In this document: one piece after another, positions 37,701-47,530 of the stretch
Layout: every line of letters starts with the position of its first letter
Position numbering within the stretch: position 1 is the stretch's first letter
NCBI RefSeq assembly: GCF_018327685.1
Contig: NZ_BNEL01000001.1
Coordinates: 1,240,001 to 1,304,000 of the forward strand
DNA: 64,000 nt
From: Streptomyces sp. TS71-3
Lineage (GTDB): Bacteria > Actinomycetota > Actinomycetes > Streptomycetales > Streptomycetaceae
Direction: 5' to 3'
The notes under the pieces: model-generated
Told to the model about the DNA's origin: nothing
The model's input: only the letters and a program-made list of their open reading frames with translations
Database searches by the model: none
Program-made: the position numbers and the translations under genes

Positions 37701-40700
37701 ATGCCCCAAGAGCGCGTCGCGCGAGATATCCATGCTCTGACGGAGTTCCTGATCTCTCGCGTTGTCGAGCTCCTCGACTTACCCAAGGAAACGGTCGACC
37801 GCTCGGCACCGCTGCACCGGTACGGTCTCGACTCGCTGAAGTCCGCGGCTCTTGTCGAAGCGTTGTCGGACTTTCTCGGCTGGAGAGTTCCGGTCACCTG
37901 GATGTGGCAGTACCCGACCGTCGACGACCTGGCTCGTGCGCTCGTCGACGGGCCGCGCGCCGCGGAGAGCGCCCCGAGCCGGGACCGGCGCCCCGCATCG
38001 CACGAGCCCATCGCGATCGTGGGGATCGGCTGCCGGTTTCCCGGCGGACCCGACCCGGCGTCGTTCTGGCAGCTGCTGGTCGAGGGCGGCGACGCCGTCG
38101 GACCGGTACCGGCCGCTCGGCGCGAGCTCCTGCGCGACACGGTGCGCTGGGGCGGATTCATCGACGACATCGACCGGTTCGACCCGCTGTTCTTCGGCAT
38201 CTCACCCCGCGAAGCCGTCCAGATGGACCCGCAGCAGCGCCTGACGCTGGAGCTGGCCTGGGAGGCGCTGGAGGACGCGGGTCTCGCGCCCCTCAGCCTC
38301 GTCGGCAGCGACACCGGCGTGTTCATGGCCTCCTGCTGGGGCGACTACGCCGCACTGGCGCACTACCGGGGCCCCGACAGCCGGATCACCCCGCACACCG
38401 CGACCGGCATGCACGACGGCATCATCGCCAACCGCGTCTCCTACGTCCTCGGCCTCCAGGGCCCGAGCATGGCCATCGACGCCGCCTGTGCCGGATCGCT
38501 GGTCTCGGTGCACCTGGGCTGCCAGTCGATCTGGATGGGCGAGAGCGAGCTGGTGCTGGCCGGCGGTGTGAACCTGAGCTTCGTCTCCGACTACTACACC
38601 GCGATGGACGCCATGGGCGCACTCGCTCCCGACGGCCGCTGCAAGACCTTCGACGCCCGCGCCGACGGCTACGTGCGCGGCGAGGGCGCCGGGGTCGTCG
38701 TGCTCGCCCCGCTGAGCGTGGCGCTGGAGCGCGAGCTGCCGGTGTACTGCCTGATCAAGGGCAGCTCGGCCAACAACGACGGCCTCAGCAACGGCATGAC
38801 GGCACCGAATCCGCAGGCGCAGGAACTGATGCTGCGCAACGCGTACCGGCGGGCCGGCATCGCACCGTCCCAGGTGGACTACATCGAGTGCCACGGCTCC
38901 GCGACGCCCCTCGGCGACCCCATCGAGGCCAACGCCATCGGCGCGGTCCTGGGCGGGGACCGCGAGGAACCGCTGCGCCTCGGCTCGGTCAAGTCCAACG
39001 TGGGGCACCTGGAGGCGGCGGCCGGCATCGTCGGCCTGGTCAAACTCGCCCTGTCGATCCGCAACGGCGTGCTCCCGCCGAGCCTGCACTACGCCAGCCC
39101 CAACCCGCAGATCCTGTTCGACGAGTACAACCTCACCGTCCAGGACCGGTTGGCGGCGTGGCCGCGGCGGTCCGACGCGCGCCGGGCGGGCGTCAGCTCG
39201 TTCGGCTTCGGCGGTGCGATCTGCCACGTCGCCGTCGAGGAACTGCCGCGCCCCGAGAGCTCGCTGCTGCTGCTGGCCGCGGACTCCCGCGAGGCGCTGG
39301 CCGAGCAGGCCGCGGCGCTGCGCGACGAGGACGACCTCCGGGTGGTCTGCCGCCGGACAGCCGGCGACGGCACGTTCCGGCTGGCGGCCACCGCCCGTGA
39401 CATGGCCGAGCTGAGGGCACAGCTGGACGCCTTCGCCGCCGGCACGGCGGCCGACGGGCTGAGCGTCGGAGAGAGGACCGGACGCAGGCCGCGGGTGGCG
39501 TTCCTGTTCTCGGGCAACGGGTCGCAGTGGGTCGGCATGGGCAGGCAGCTCCTCGCCGGAATGCCCGTGTTCCGGCGGTCCATGATGCGCTCGGACAGGC
39601 GGATGCGGGAGCTGCTGGGCTTCTCGCTCGTCGACCAGATGCTGGCATCCGACGGCCGCATCGACGACATGGACGTCTTCCAGCCGCTGCTGTTCTCCCT
39701 CCAGGTCGCCCTGGCCGACGCCTGGCGCTCGCTCGGGGTGGAGCCGGACGTCGTCGTGGGACAGAGCGTCGGCGAGTTCGCCGCCTCCCACATCGCCGGC
39801 GCGCTCGACTTCGACGACGCCTCCCTGCTGGCCGCCGGCCACGGCCGGCTCCTCCAGCAACTGGCCGTCGGACGCGGCGACGGCATCGTGGTCACGACCG
39901 GTGCGGACGCCGTCGAGCCGTACCTGACCGGCCGGCTGACGGTCTCCGGCCGCAACGGCCCGAACTCCACGCTGGTCACCGGCACGCCCGAGGAGATCGA
40001 CGGGCTGGTCCAGCGGCTGACCGCAGAGGGCATCACGAGCCATCGGGTGCGGATGGGCCACGCACCGCACTCGCCGCTGGTCGACCACGTCCTCGCCCCG
40101 CTGCGGGCCGAACTCGCCGGCATCGGGCCCCGGACCACCCGCATCCCGATGATCTCGACGGTCACCGGCGCGCTCGTCGACGGTGCGGAGCTGGGACCGG
40201 ACTACTGGGCGGACAACCTGCGCCGGGAGATCCGGATGGCCGACGCCCTGACGGCCCTGGGCGACCACGACATCGACGCGGTGGTCGAGCTCAGCCCGCA
40301 TCCCGTCCTGCTCAGGTCCGTGGCGGAGATCCTGACCGCTGCCACCCTGCCGTCGATCCGGCGCGGCACCGACGAGGCCCGGACCCTGCTCAGCTCGCTC
40401 GGCGCGCTGTACGCGGCCGGCCATCCCGTGACGCCCGCACCGCTCCTCGCGGGCGACCGGGGACGCCACGTCGCGCCGAGCCCGGACGGCGTCGCGGCGG
40501 ACGGACCGCTGCATCTCGTACCGGTCACGGCGCACTCGGCACAGGCGCTCGCCGACACCTGCCGCGAGCTGTCCAACCACGTCGAGCGCGACGCGAGCCT
40601 GCGGGTCCCCGACCTCGCCTACACCCTCGCGACCAGGCGTACGCATCTGGGCCACCGGGTGGCGCTGCTCGCCAGCAACCGGCAGCAGGTCCTGGACGGA

Positions 40701-43700
40701 CTCGCACGGGTCGCAGCCGGCCGGCCGCACCCCGACGTCGTGACGGGCACGGCCGCCGGCAACGGCGACCGGCGGGTGGCGCTGGTGTTCTCCGGCGGCG
40801 GAACGCACTGGGTCGGCATGGGCCGGGAGCTGATGCGCGTCCACGCCGGCTTCCGCAGATGGATGCACGCCTGCGACGCGGCCGTGCGCGCGGCCGGCGG
40901 ATGCTCGGTGCTCGACCAGCTCGCCGCGCCGGCCGACCGGGCCAGGTTCGAGGAGATGGACTTCCAGCAACCCGTCCTGTTCGCCCTACAGGTCTCGCTG
41001 GCCAACGTCTGGCTCGAACTCGGCGTCCAGCCGGCCGCCGTCGTCGGGCACAGCCTGGGCGAGGTCGCCGCCGCCTGTGTCGCCGGCATGCTGTCCCTGG
41101 ACGACGCCGCCCGCGTGGTCGTCGCCCGGTCGCACCTGCTCGAACGGGAAGCGGCCCCGGGCGCCATGATCTCGGTCGACCTGCCGGAAGCGGAGCTGCT
41201 GCCGTGGCTCGCTCCGTACGCCGAGCACGCGGCCGTCGCCGTGGTGAACAGTCCCACCAGCGCGGCGGTCTCCGGCTCGCCCGACGCCGTCCGCGCCCTG
41301 GAGGCCGACCTCCGGCGGGCCGGCATCTCGACCAGGAACATCCGGGTCGAACGGCCGGTGCACAGCCCCGGCATGGACCCGCTGATCGAGCCGCTGCGCG
41401 CACGCATCGCCGGCATCACCCCCCTGACCGGCACCACCGACTTCCATTCCACGGCACTGGCCGGCACGGTGAACCCGGTCGCCGGCGTCGACTACTGGGT
41501 GCACAACCTGCGCGACCAGGTCCGGTTCGCGGAGACGATCGGTGCGCTGGCCGACGCCGGCGTCGGCACCTTCGTCGAGATCGGCCCGCACGAGACGCTG
41601 CGCGGCGCCGTCGAGGAGATCGCGCTGACCAGGGGCGCCCGCGTGCACGCGGTCAACTCCCTGCGGCGCGAGGAGAACGACGTCCGCTGCCTGCTGGGGG
41701 CCGCCGCGTCGCTGTACGTCAGGGGCATCCCGCTGACGTTCGACTCGCTGTTCGCCGACGACGTCGAGGTCGTTGAGACCCCGCTCGTGCAGTGGCAGAA
41801 GGACCGCTACTGGCTGGAGGCGGCGGCGCGCGTCGAAGCCGTGCCCGCACCGTCCGCCGCGCCGGCGCCGGTCGCCGCGCCCTCGCCGGTCGCCGAGCCG
41901 GCACCGGCCGTCGCGGCCGAGGCCACGACCGTGCGGGACAGGCCGGTGGAGCAGGTCGTCCTCGACGAGATCTCCGACGCGGTGGGGGTGCCGGCCGGCA
42001 GGTTCGTCGAAGGCGCCACCCTGCGCGACTTCGGCCTCGACTCGATGCTGGCGATCCGCCTGGTGAACAGGTTGCAGTCGCTGTTCGGGCAGCGGGTGTC
42101 GCCGGTGGTGTTCCTCGACGGCCGGACCATACCCGAGCTCGTCGACCACATCGTCGAGACCATCGGGGGCCCGGCCGCGACCCCGGCGGCGGCCGCCCCG
42201 GCACCGACCGAAGCGGCCGCCCCGGCAGCGGCCGCGGCGGCGAAGCCCGCTCCGGCCGCCGAGCCGCGGCCGGCACCGGCACAGCAGCCGGGGCCGGTCG
42301 CGCGGGTCGAGCCGGCGCAAGCACCAGCACCAGCACCAGCGCCCGCGCCCGGCGCCGCACCGGCACGCTCGCTCCTCGACGCCCTGTCCGAACTGGACGC
42401 CGAGGAGCTGGTGGACGAGCTGGCCGCGCGCGGGCTCATGGAGCCCACCGAGGCGCCGGCGCTCGACCGGCTCCGTGCCGGCGGCCTCGGCTTCGCACTG
42501 GCACCGGCGTCGCACGGCCAGGCCTCGCTGTGGTTCATGCAGCAGATCGATCCGGACGCCGTGCCCTACAACTTCATGGTGGCCGCCCGGATCCGCACCG
42601 AGGTCGACGAGGACAGACTCGACCGCGCGGTGTCGGCCGTGGTGGAACGGCATCCCGCGCTGCGCACGCTCTTCGTGGAGGCGGGCGGCATCCCGCACCA
42701 GGTCATCCTGGACGAGCCGGTGTACGAACTCCTCCTCGTGGACAGCACGGAGCTGGACGACGAGGAGGCCCGCGAGGCACTCGCCGGGTACGGGCACATG
42801 CCGCTGGACCTCGACAACGGCCCGCTGGTGCGCGTGGTGCTGATGAGGCGCGAACCCGCGGACCACTACCTGCTGGTGCTCGTCCACCACATCGCCTCGG
42901 ACGCGGCATCGGCCGACGTGATGATCCGCGAACTCCAGGAGTTCTACGGGGGAGCCGACCCCGCCGGCAGCGGCCCCGTCCCCCCGTACACCGACTTCGT
43001 CGAGTGGGAGCGCCAGTGGCTGGCAGGACCGGCCGCCGACGCCGCACTGGACTGGTGGTCGCGGCGGCTGGCCGACGCGCCCGCCCACGTCGACCTGTCC
43101 GGCGCCGAGCGTCCCGAGGGCGTCACCTACGAGGGCCGCGACCTCACGTTCCGCTGGAGCGCCGGGGAGACCCGCCGGCTCAGGGAGTTTGCGGTGCACG
43201 AAGGCGTGTCGATCAGCACCGTCGTGCTGGCCGGGTTCTTCGCCACCCTCAACCGCGCGGCCGGCGTCACGGACTCCGTGCTGGCCACCGCCATCGCGCA
43301 GCGTGCCGAGCCTGGCTGGGAGAGTGCCGTCGGCTACTACCTGAACACGGTGCTGGTGCGTGCGAACCCCGCCGGCGAGCGCAGCTTCCGGGACCTGCTG
43401 TCCGAGGTCCACGCGTTCTCGCTCGGCCTGCTGGAGCACATGAACTACCCCCTCGACCTGCTGGCCTCCACCTTGAAGCCGCCCAGGGCCGAGGGCCGCT
43501 CGCCGTGGTTCGACTCGGTGGTGAACTGGCTCTCCTCCGACGCGTTCCCCCGCTCCGTGCGGCTCTTCCACGGCATCGGCGACACCATCGCGCCCGAGAG
43601 CGCGCTGCCGCTCGAACCGCTGCCGGTGCGCAGGCACATCGCCAAGTTCGACCTGGAGATCTCGATGGCGGACATCTCCGGTGAGGTGGTCGGCCACGTC

Positions 43701-43847
43701 CAGTACAAGCCCGGCTACCTGGCGAGGGAGACCGTGACGGCGCTGCTCACGCTCTATCGCACCGTGCTCCTCGGTGCGATCGCCCACCCCGACCTGCCGA
43801 TCGAGCAGATCACGCCGAGCGGCCTTCCCAAGGAGAGCGACCAGTGA
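37701..43847 (+). CDS. Hybrid PKS-NRPS: ACP-KS-AT-AT-ACP-C
   Basis: The 2048-aa protein begins with an ACP (Ser45 in YGLDSLKS). KS spans about 101-520, with C263 (DAACAGSLV), H398 (ECHGSATPLGDP) and H436 (KSNVGHLEAAAG). AT1 spans about 598-905, with S689 in GQSVGE and H790 in GHAPHSP, but His714 where ATs have the carboxylate-binding Arg. AT2 spans about 1026-1365, with S1118 (GHSLGE), R1143 and H1221 (RPVHSP). A second ACP (S1448, FGLDSML) and an Ala/Pro linker lead to a condensation domain (about 1597-2040; HH 1728-1729, D1733). There are no reductive domains. It should make one unreduced extension and pass the chain to the A-PCP partner, whose gene overlaps by GTGA. Confidence 0.92.
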   Translation: MPQERVARDIHALTEFLISRVVELLDLPKETVDRSAPLHRYGLDSLKSAALVEALSDFLGWRVPVTWMWQYPTVDDLARALVDGPRAAESAPSRDRRPASHEPIAIVGIGCRFPGGPDPASFWQLLVEGGDAVGPVPAARRELLRDTVRWGGFIDDIDRFDPLFFGISPREAVQMDPQQRLTLELAWEALEDAGLAPLSLVGSDTGVFMASCWGDYAALAHYRGPDSRITPHTATGMHDGIIANRVSYVLGLQGPSMAIDAACAGSLVSVHLGCQSIWMGESELVLAGGVNLSFVSDYYTAMDAMGALAPDGRCKTFDARADGYVRGEGAGVVVLAPLSVALERELPVYCLIKGSSANNDGLSNGMTAPNPQAQELMLRNAYRRAGIAPSQVDYIECHGSATPLGDPIEANAIGAVLGGDREEPLRLGSVKSNVGHLEAAAGIVGLVKLALSIRNGVLPPSLHYASPNPQILFDEYNLTVQDRLAAWPRRSDARRAGVSSFGFGGAICHVAVEELPRPESSLLLLAADSREALAEQAAALRDEDDLRVVCRRTAGDGTFRLAATARDMAELRAQLDAFAAGTAADGLSVGERTGRRPRVAFLFSGNGSQWVGMGRQLLAGMPVFRRSMMRSDRRMRELLGFSLVDQMLASDGRIDDMDVFQPLLFSLQVALADAWRSLGVEPDVVVGQSVGEFAASHIAGALDFDDASLLAAGHGRLLQQLAVGRGDGIVVTTGADAVEPYLTGRLTVSGRNGPNSTLVTGTPEEIDGLVQRLTAEGITSHRVRMGHAPHSPLVDHVLAPLRAELAGIGPRTTRIPMISTVTGALVDGAELGPDYWADNLRREIRMADALTALGDHDIDAVVELSPHPVLLRSVAEILTAATLPSIRRGTDEARTLLSSLGALYAAGHPVTPAPLLAGDRGRHVAPSPDGVAADGPLHLVPVTAHSAQALADTCRELSNHVERDASLRVPDLAYTLATRRTHLGHRVALLASNRQQVLDGLARVAAGRPHPDVVTGTAAGNGDRRVALVFSGGGTHWVGMGRELMRVHAGFRRWMHACDAAVRAAGGCSVLDQLAAPADRARFEEMDFQQPVLFALQVSLANVWLELGVQPAAVVGHSLGEVAAACVAGMLSLDDAARVVVARSHLLEREAAPGAMISVDLPEAELLPWLAPYAEHAAVAVVNSPTSAAVSGSPDAVRALEADLRRAGISTRNIRVERPVHSPGMDPLIEPLRARIAGITPLTGTTDFHSTALAGTVNPVAGVDYWVHNLRDQVRFAETIGALADAGVGTFVEIGPHETLRGAVEEIALTRGARVHAVNSLRREENDVRCLLGAAASLYVRGIPLTFDSLFADDVEVVETPLVQWQKDRYWLEAAARVEAVPAPSAAPAPVAAPSPVAEPAPAVAAEATTVRDRPVEQVVLDEISDAVGVPAGRFVEGATLRDFGLDSMLAIRLVNRLQSLFGQRVSPVVFLDGRTIPELVDHIVETIGGPAATPAAAAPAPTEAAAPAAAAAAKPAPAAEPRPAPAQQPGPVARVEPAQAPAPAPAPAPGAAPARSLLDALSELDAEELVDELAARGLMEPTEAPALDRLRAGGLGFALAPASHGQASLWFMQQIDPDAVPYNFMVAARIRTEVDEDRLDRAVSAVVERHPALRTLFVEAGGIPHQVILDEPVYELLLVDSTELDDEEAREALAGYGHMPLDLDNGPLVRVVLMRREPADHYLLVLVHHIASDAASADVMIRELQEFYGGADPAGSGPVPPYTDFVEWERQWLAGPAADAALDWWSRRLADAPAHVDLSGAERPEGVTYEGRDLTFRWSAGETRRLREFAVHEGVSISTVVLAGFFATLNRAAGVTDSVLATAIAQRAEPGWESAVGYYLNTVLVRANPAGERSFRDLLSEVHAFSLGLLEHMNYPLDLLASTLKPPRAEGRSPWFDSVVNWLSSDAFPRSVRLFHGIGDTIAPESALPLEPLPVRRHIAKFDLEISMADISGEVVGHVQYKPGYLARETVTALLTLYRTVLLGAIAHPDLPIEQITPSGLPKESDQ

Positions 43848-45661
43848 CCGAGACCCTGCACGCGGAGTTCCTCGAACAGGCGGCCAAGAACCCCGACGCG
43901 CCCGCGGTCCTCTCCGACGCCGGCGTCCTGACCTACCGCGAGGTGGACGAGCGGTCGCGCGCGCTGGCCGAACGGCTCGCCGCCGACGGCGCGGGCCCCG
44001 GTGTCCCCGTCGGCATCTGCGTCGAGCGCACGCCCGACCTGCTCGTCGGCATCCTGGCCATCCTGCGGGCCGGCTCCTGCTACGTGCCGCTGGACCCGAG
44101 GTATCCGGCCGAGCGGCTGAACCTCATGGTCCGGGACAGCGGGACCCGCCTGCTGCTCACCACGCCCGCGTCCCGGGCCGGCTGCCCGGCCGGGCCCACC
44201 GCGGTCGTGCTGGGCGAGACCGTGACGACCGAGCCCGGCGAGAAGCCCGTCCCCGTCGTGCCCGGCGACACCGCATACGTGATCTACACGTCGGGGTCCA
44301 CCGGCCGGCCCAAGGGGGTCGCCGTCCGGCACGGCGGCTGCGTCGCCATGCTGGCCGAGATGGACCGGATCTTCGCCGGCTGCGACCTGAGCGGCGTCTC
44401 CGCGGCCAGCTCGATCTGCTTCGACATGTCCGTGATGGAGATCTTCGCGGCGCTGTGCCGCGGCGGCGCCGTCGTGCTCGTGGAGAGCGCCGTCCACCTG
44501 CCGGAGAGCCCGTACCTCGACAGGATCACCCACCTCAACGCCATCCCGTCGGTGATGAACAGCCTGCTCGACGCCGGCGGACTGCCGCCGAACCTGAGCT
44601 CGATCGTGTTCGGCGGCGAGCCGCTGCGGCGCAAGCTGGTGGACCGGGCGTACCGGGAGACCACCGCCGAGCGCGTCTTCAACGCCTACGGCCCCACCGA
44701 GGGAACCGTCTTCTGCTCGTTCAAGATGGTGCCGCGGGACGAGACCGGCGAGCCCTCGATCGGCGCGCCGTCGGCAAGCGCCCGCGTCTACGTGCTGGAC
44801 GAGGACCTGAAGCGGCTGCCGGCCGGCGTGCCCGGCGAGCTGTACCTCGGCGGTGCCGGCCTCGCCCACGGCTACGTGGGCCGGCCGCGCACCACGGCGG
44901 AGCGGTTCGTGCCCGACCCGTTCCTGGACGGCGAGCGCATGTACCGCACCGGTGACGTCGTCAGGTGGACGGCCGGCGGCGAGCTCGAATTCGTCGGCCG
45001 CACCGACCACCAGGTCAAGCTGCGCGGCTACCGCATCGAGCTGGAGGAGGTCGAGGCCTGGCTGACCGGCTGCCCCGAGGTCTGGCAGGCGGCGGTCGTG
45101 GTGCGGGGCAACAGGCTCGTCGGCTACGTCGTGCCCGAGGGCGAGTCCCAGGGCGGCGTCCGGCTGGACGCCGCGCTCCAGGCCGCCATCAACGGCAGGC
45201 TGGCCGCCGAGCTGCCCGACTACATGGTCCCCGGGACGATCGTGTTCCTGACGGAGCTCCCGCTGACGCCGGGCGGGAAGCTCGACCGCGCCGCGCTTCC
45301 CGAGCCGCCGGCCGCCACCGGCGGGCCCGTCACGGCCGCGGGCACGCCGACGGAGGCGGCGCTGTCGGAGATCTGGGGCGACCTGCTCGAACTCGATCCG
45401 GCGGGCATCGACGTCAGGGCCGCCTTCTACGACCTCGGCGGCGACTCGCTGCTGCTCGTCCGGCTGGCCAGGCTGATGACGCGGCGGTTCGGCCGCCGCG
45501 TCCGCGTGCCGGACCTGTTCAGCTTCCGCGACATCCACTCCCTCGGCCGCTGGCTCGACGACGACAGCGGCGAGGCCTCCGAGGTGGTCACGTCGGCCCG
45601 GCGCCGTGCCACCGCCCGCCGCGCCGTGCTGCGCGGCCGCGCCACCCCCACCGGCAAGTGA
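43844..45661 (+). CDS. NRPS adenylation-thiolation (A-PCP) protein
   Basis: The GTG start overlaps the PKS stop. The 605-aa protein has adenylation core motifs A3 (YVIYTSGSTGRPKGV), A5 (NAYGPTEGTV), A7 (YRTGDVVRW) and A10 (LTPGGKLDRAALP), then a PCP with Ser in FYDLGGDSLLLV. The A4 Asp (CFDMSVMEIF) indicates an alpha-amino acid. My reading of the binding-pocket residues does not match a code I know, so the amino acid is not assigned. It likely works with the C domain of the preceding protein and needs the MbtH protein encoded downstream. The C-terminus runs into a tandem repeat. Confidence 0.93.
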   Translation: MTETLHAEFLEQAAKNPDAPAVLSDAGVLTYREVDERSRALAERLAADGAGPGVPVGICVERTPDLLVGILAILRAGSCYVPLDPRYPAERLNLMVRDSGTRLLLTTPASRAGCPAGPTAVVLGETVTTEPGEKPVPVVPGDTAYVIYTSGSTGRPKGVAVRHGGCVAMLAEMDRIFAGCDLSGVSAASSICFDMSVMEIFAALCRGGAVVLVESAVHLPESPYLDRITHLNAIPSVMNSLLDAGGLPPNLSSIVFGGEPLRRKLVDRAYRETTAERVFNAYGPTEGTVFCSFKMVPRDETGEPSIGAPSASARVYVLDEDLKRLPAGVPGELYLGGAGLAHGYVGRPRTTAERFVPDPFLDGERMYRTGDVVRWTAGGELEFVGRTDHQVKLRGYRIELEEVEAWLTGCPEVWQAAVVVRGNRLVGYVVPEGESQGGVRLDAALQAAINGRLAAELPDYMVPGTIVFLTELPLTPGGKLDRAALPEPPAATGGPVTAAGTPTEAALSEIWGDLLELDPAGIDVRAAFYDLGGDSLLLVRLARLMTRRFGRRVRVPDLFSFRDIHSLGRWLDDDSGEASEVVTSARRRATARRAVLRGRATPTGK

Positions 45662-45725
45662 GCCACCGCCCCCACCGGCGCGTAGGCCGCCGCCCCCACC
45701 GGCGCGTGAGCCGCCGCCCCCACCC
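45638..45725. repeat. 24-bp tandem repeat spanning the A-PCP stop codon
   Basis: Three full units and a partial one follow each other (45638-45661, 45662-45685, 45686-45709, 45710-45725). Each full unit ends in CACCGGC, three bases and a stop (TGA, TAG, TGA). The first unit is the end of the A-PCP coding sequence, so the repeat grew outward from the gene end. Confidence 0.85.
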
Positions 45726-45745
45726 GACCGAGGCAGGAGCCTTCC

Positions 45746-47530
45746 ATGTCCGACAGCCCTGAGCAGGACTACGACCCGGGCGACGTGGCCGTCATCGGCA
45801 TGTCCACGAGGGCGCCAGGCGCCCGCAGCAAGGAACGGTTCTGGGACAACCTCGTACACGGCAGGGAGTCCGTGTCGTTCCTGACCCAGGACGAGCTCCA
45901 CGTCGACGACACCCTGATCCACAACCCGTTCTACGTGCGCGCCTGCGGCGTCCTCGACGGCTACGACGAGTTCGATCCGTCGCTGTTCGGCATCAGCGAC
46001 CGGACGGCGGCCGCGACGACCCCGGAGAACCGGCTGTTCCTGGAGAGCGCGTGGGAGTCGCTGGAGGACGCCGGCTACGACCCGGAGCGGCTCGACGCCG
46101 AGGTGGGCGTCTACGGCGCCAACAACCCGCAGACCGCCGCGCTCTACAGCTCCCCGCCGGACCGGGTGTCCGTCGGCCCCGAGGCGATGGAGCACAGCCT
46201 GGCCTGGTCGCCGGACACCATGACGTCCAACGCGCTGTACTACCTGGGGCTGACCGGCGAGGCCGTCACCGTCTCCACCGCCTGCGCCGGCTTCCACTAC
46301 GCGGTGCATCTGGCGTGCCAGTCGCTGCTGCTCGGCCAGGCCGACATGGCGATCGCCGGCGGCGTGATGGTCCGCCTACCGCATCCCCGCGGCCATCTGT
46401 GGGAGGAGGGCCGCATCCTGTCCAGGGACGGTCACTGCCGCCCGTTCGACGCGAACGGCACCGGCACCTTCCTGTCCAGCGGTGTCGCCACGGTGGTGCT
46501 GAAGCCGGTGGCGCAGGCCGTCGCCGACCGCGACCACATCTACGCGGTGGTCAAGGGCACGGCCATCAACAACAACGGTGTCAGCGCGGTGGCCTACGGC
46601 ATGGCACAGCCCGAACGGCTCGGCGCGTGCATCGCCGGCGCCATGCAGGTCGGCGGCGTCGACGCGGACACCGTGTCCATGTACGAGGCCAACGGGTTCG
46701 GCCTGCCGATCACCGACGAGCTCGAAGTGCACGCGGTGGGCATGGCGTTCGGCAAGCAGACCGCGCCCTGCTCGATCGGCGCGGTCAAGGGCAACGTCGG
46801 CCACGGCGGGGTGGTGTCGGGCGGCTTCGGCGCGGTGAAGGCCGCGATGGCCCTGTACCACAGGACGCTGGCACCGACGATCAACCTGACGGACGTCAAC
46901 GAGGAGATCGATTTCCCCAGCACCCCGTTCGTGCCCCAGCGGGAGGCGGCGGACTGGGAGCCGGAGAGCGGCATCCGCCGTGCGGGCATCACCTCGATCG
47001 GCGGCGGCGGCTTCAACGCCCACCTGGTGCTGGAGGAGCCGCCGGCCGCCGCCGAGCGTGCCCCCGAGGCCGCCGGCATCCCGCGCCTGGCCACCCTGTC
47101 CGCCCTGGACGACGAGGCCCTGGCCCGCCAGCGCACGAGGCTGAAGGACTGGCTGGCGGCCGACCCCGACCTGCGCCTCGACGACATCTGCTTCAGCCTC
47201 AACCTGGGCCGCAAGGTGCTGCCGCGCCGGTGGGCGGCCGTGGTCCGCAGCCGTGCGGAGCTGGTCGAGGCGCTGTCCGCCGCATCCCCCCGCGGCATGA
47301 TCGCCGCGACCGGTTCGGCGCCGCGGGCGGACGCGGACTCCTTCGCCCGCACCGGCGAGGGGATCGTGCCGTCGGGACAGGGCGCACAGGCGCTGTTCGA
47401 CCTGGCCGCCGCCTGGGTGGACGGGCAGCGAGCGGACTTCGGCTCCCTGCACCAGGGTCAGGCCAGCCACCGCGTGCCCCTGCCCGGCTACCCCTTCCAG
47501 CCGCGCAGGTTCTGGCGGAGGGACTGGTGA
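45746..47530 (+). CDS. Stand-alone divergent ketosynthase lacking the first catalytic His, AT deleted
   Basis: The 594-aa protein has a full KS fold. The nucleophile is C180 (VSTACAGFHYAVH) and H353 (KGNVGHGG) matches the second His. The first His is Asn316 (YEANGFGLPITD) instead of EAHGTGT. Other blocks also differ: TTPENR for DPQQR, and SSG where GEG is usual. The KS-AT linker is followed directly by the post-AT tail (LPGYPFQPRRFWRRDW), so an AT seems excised. Non-elongating KS0 domains lack this His. With no thioesterase in the locus, I infer a role in transacylation, release or cyclisation. ATG 45746 follows AGGAG. Confidence 0.85.
   Translation: MSDSPEQDYDPGDVAVIGMSTRAPGARSKERFWDNLVHGRESVSFLTQDELHVDDTLIHNPFYVRACGVLDGYDEFDPSLFGISDRTAAATTPENRLFLESAWESLEDAGYDPERLDAEVGVYGANNPQTAALYSSPPDRVSVGPEAMEHSLAWSPDTMTSNALYYLGLTGEAVTVSTACAGFHYAVHLACQSLLLGQADMAIAGGVMVRLPHPRGHLWEEGRILSRDGHCRPFDANGTGTFLSSGVATVVLKPVAQAVADRDHIYAVVKGTAINNNGVSAVAYGMAQPERLGACIAGAMQVGGVDADTVSMYEANGFGLPITDELEVHAVGMAFGKQTAPCSIGAVKGNVGHGGVVSGGFGAVKAAMALYHRTLAPTINLTDVNEEIDFPSTPFVPQREAADWEPESGIRRAGITSIGGGGFNAHLVLEEPPAAAERAPEAAGIPRLATLSALDDEALARQRTRLKDWLAADPDLRLDDICFSLNLGRKVLPRRWAAVVRSRAELVEALSAASPRGMIAATGSAPRADADSFARTGEGIVPSGQGAQALFDLAAAWVDGQRADFGSLHQGQASHRVPLPGYPFQPRRFWRRDW

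Noticed and set aside
43844..45661. Assigning the amino acid from the adenylation-domain pocket
   Set aside because: Manual alignment gave a code I do not recognise and several positions were uncertain, so any assignment would be a guess.
38202..46309. Very long minus-strand open frames inside the PKS/NRPS genes (38202-40970, 40986-43787, 43754-46309)
   Set aside because: They are Arg/Val/Gly-rich mirror frames produced by GC-biased third positions of the + strand genes. They have no domains or ribosome binding sites.
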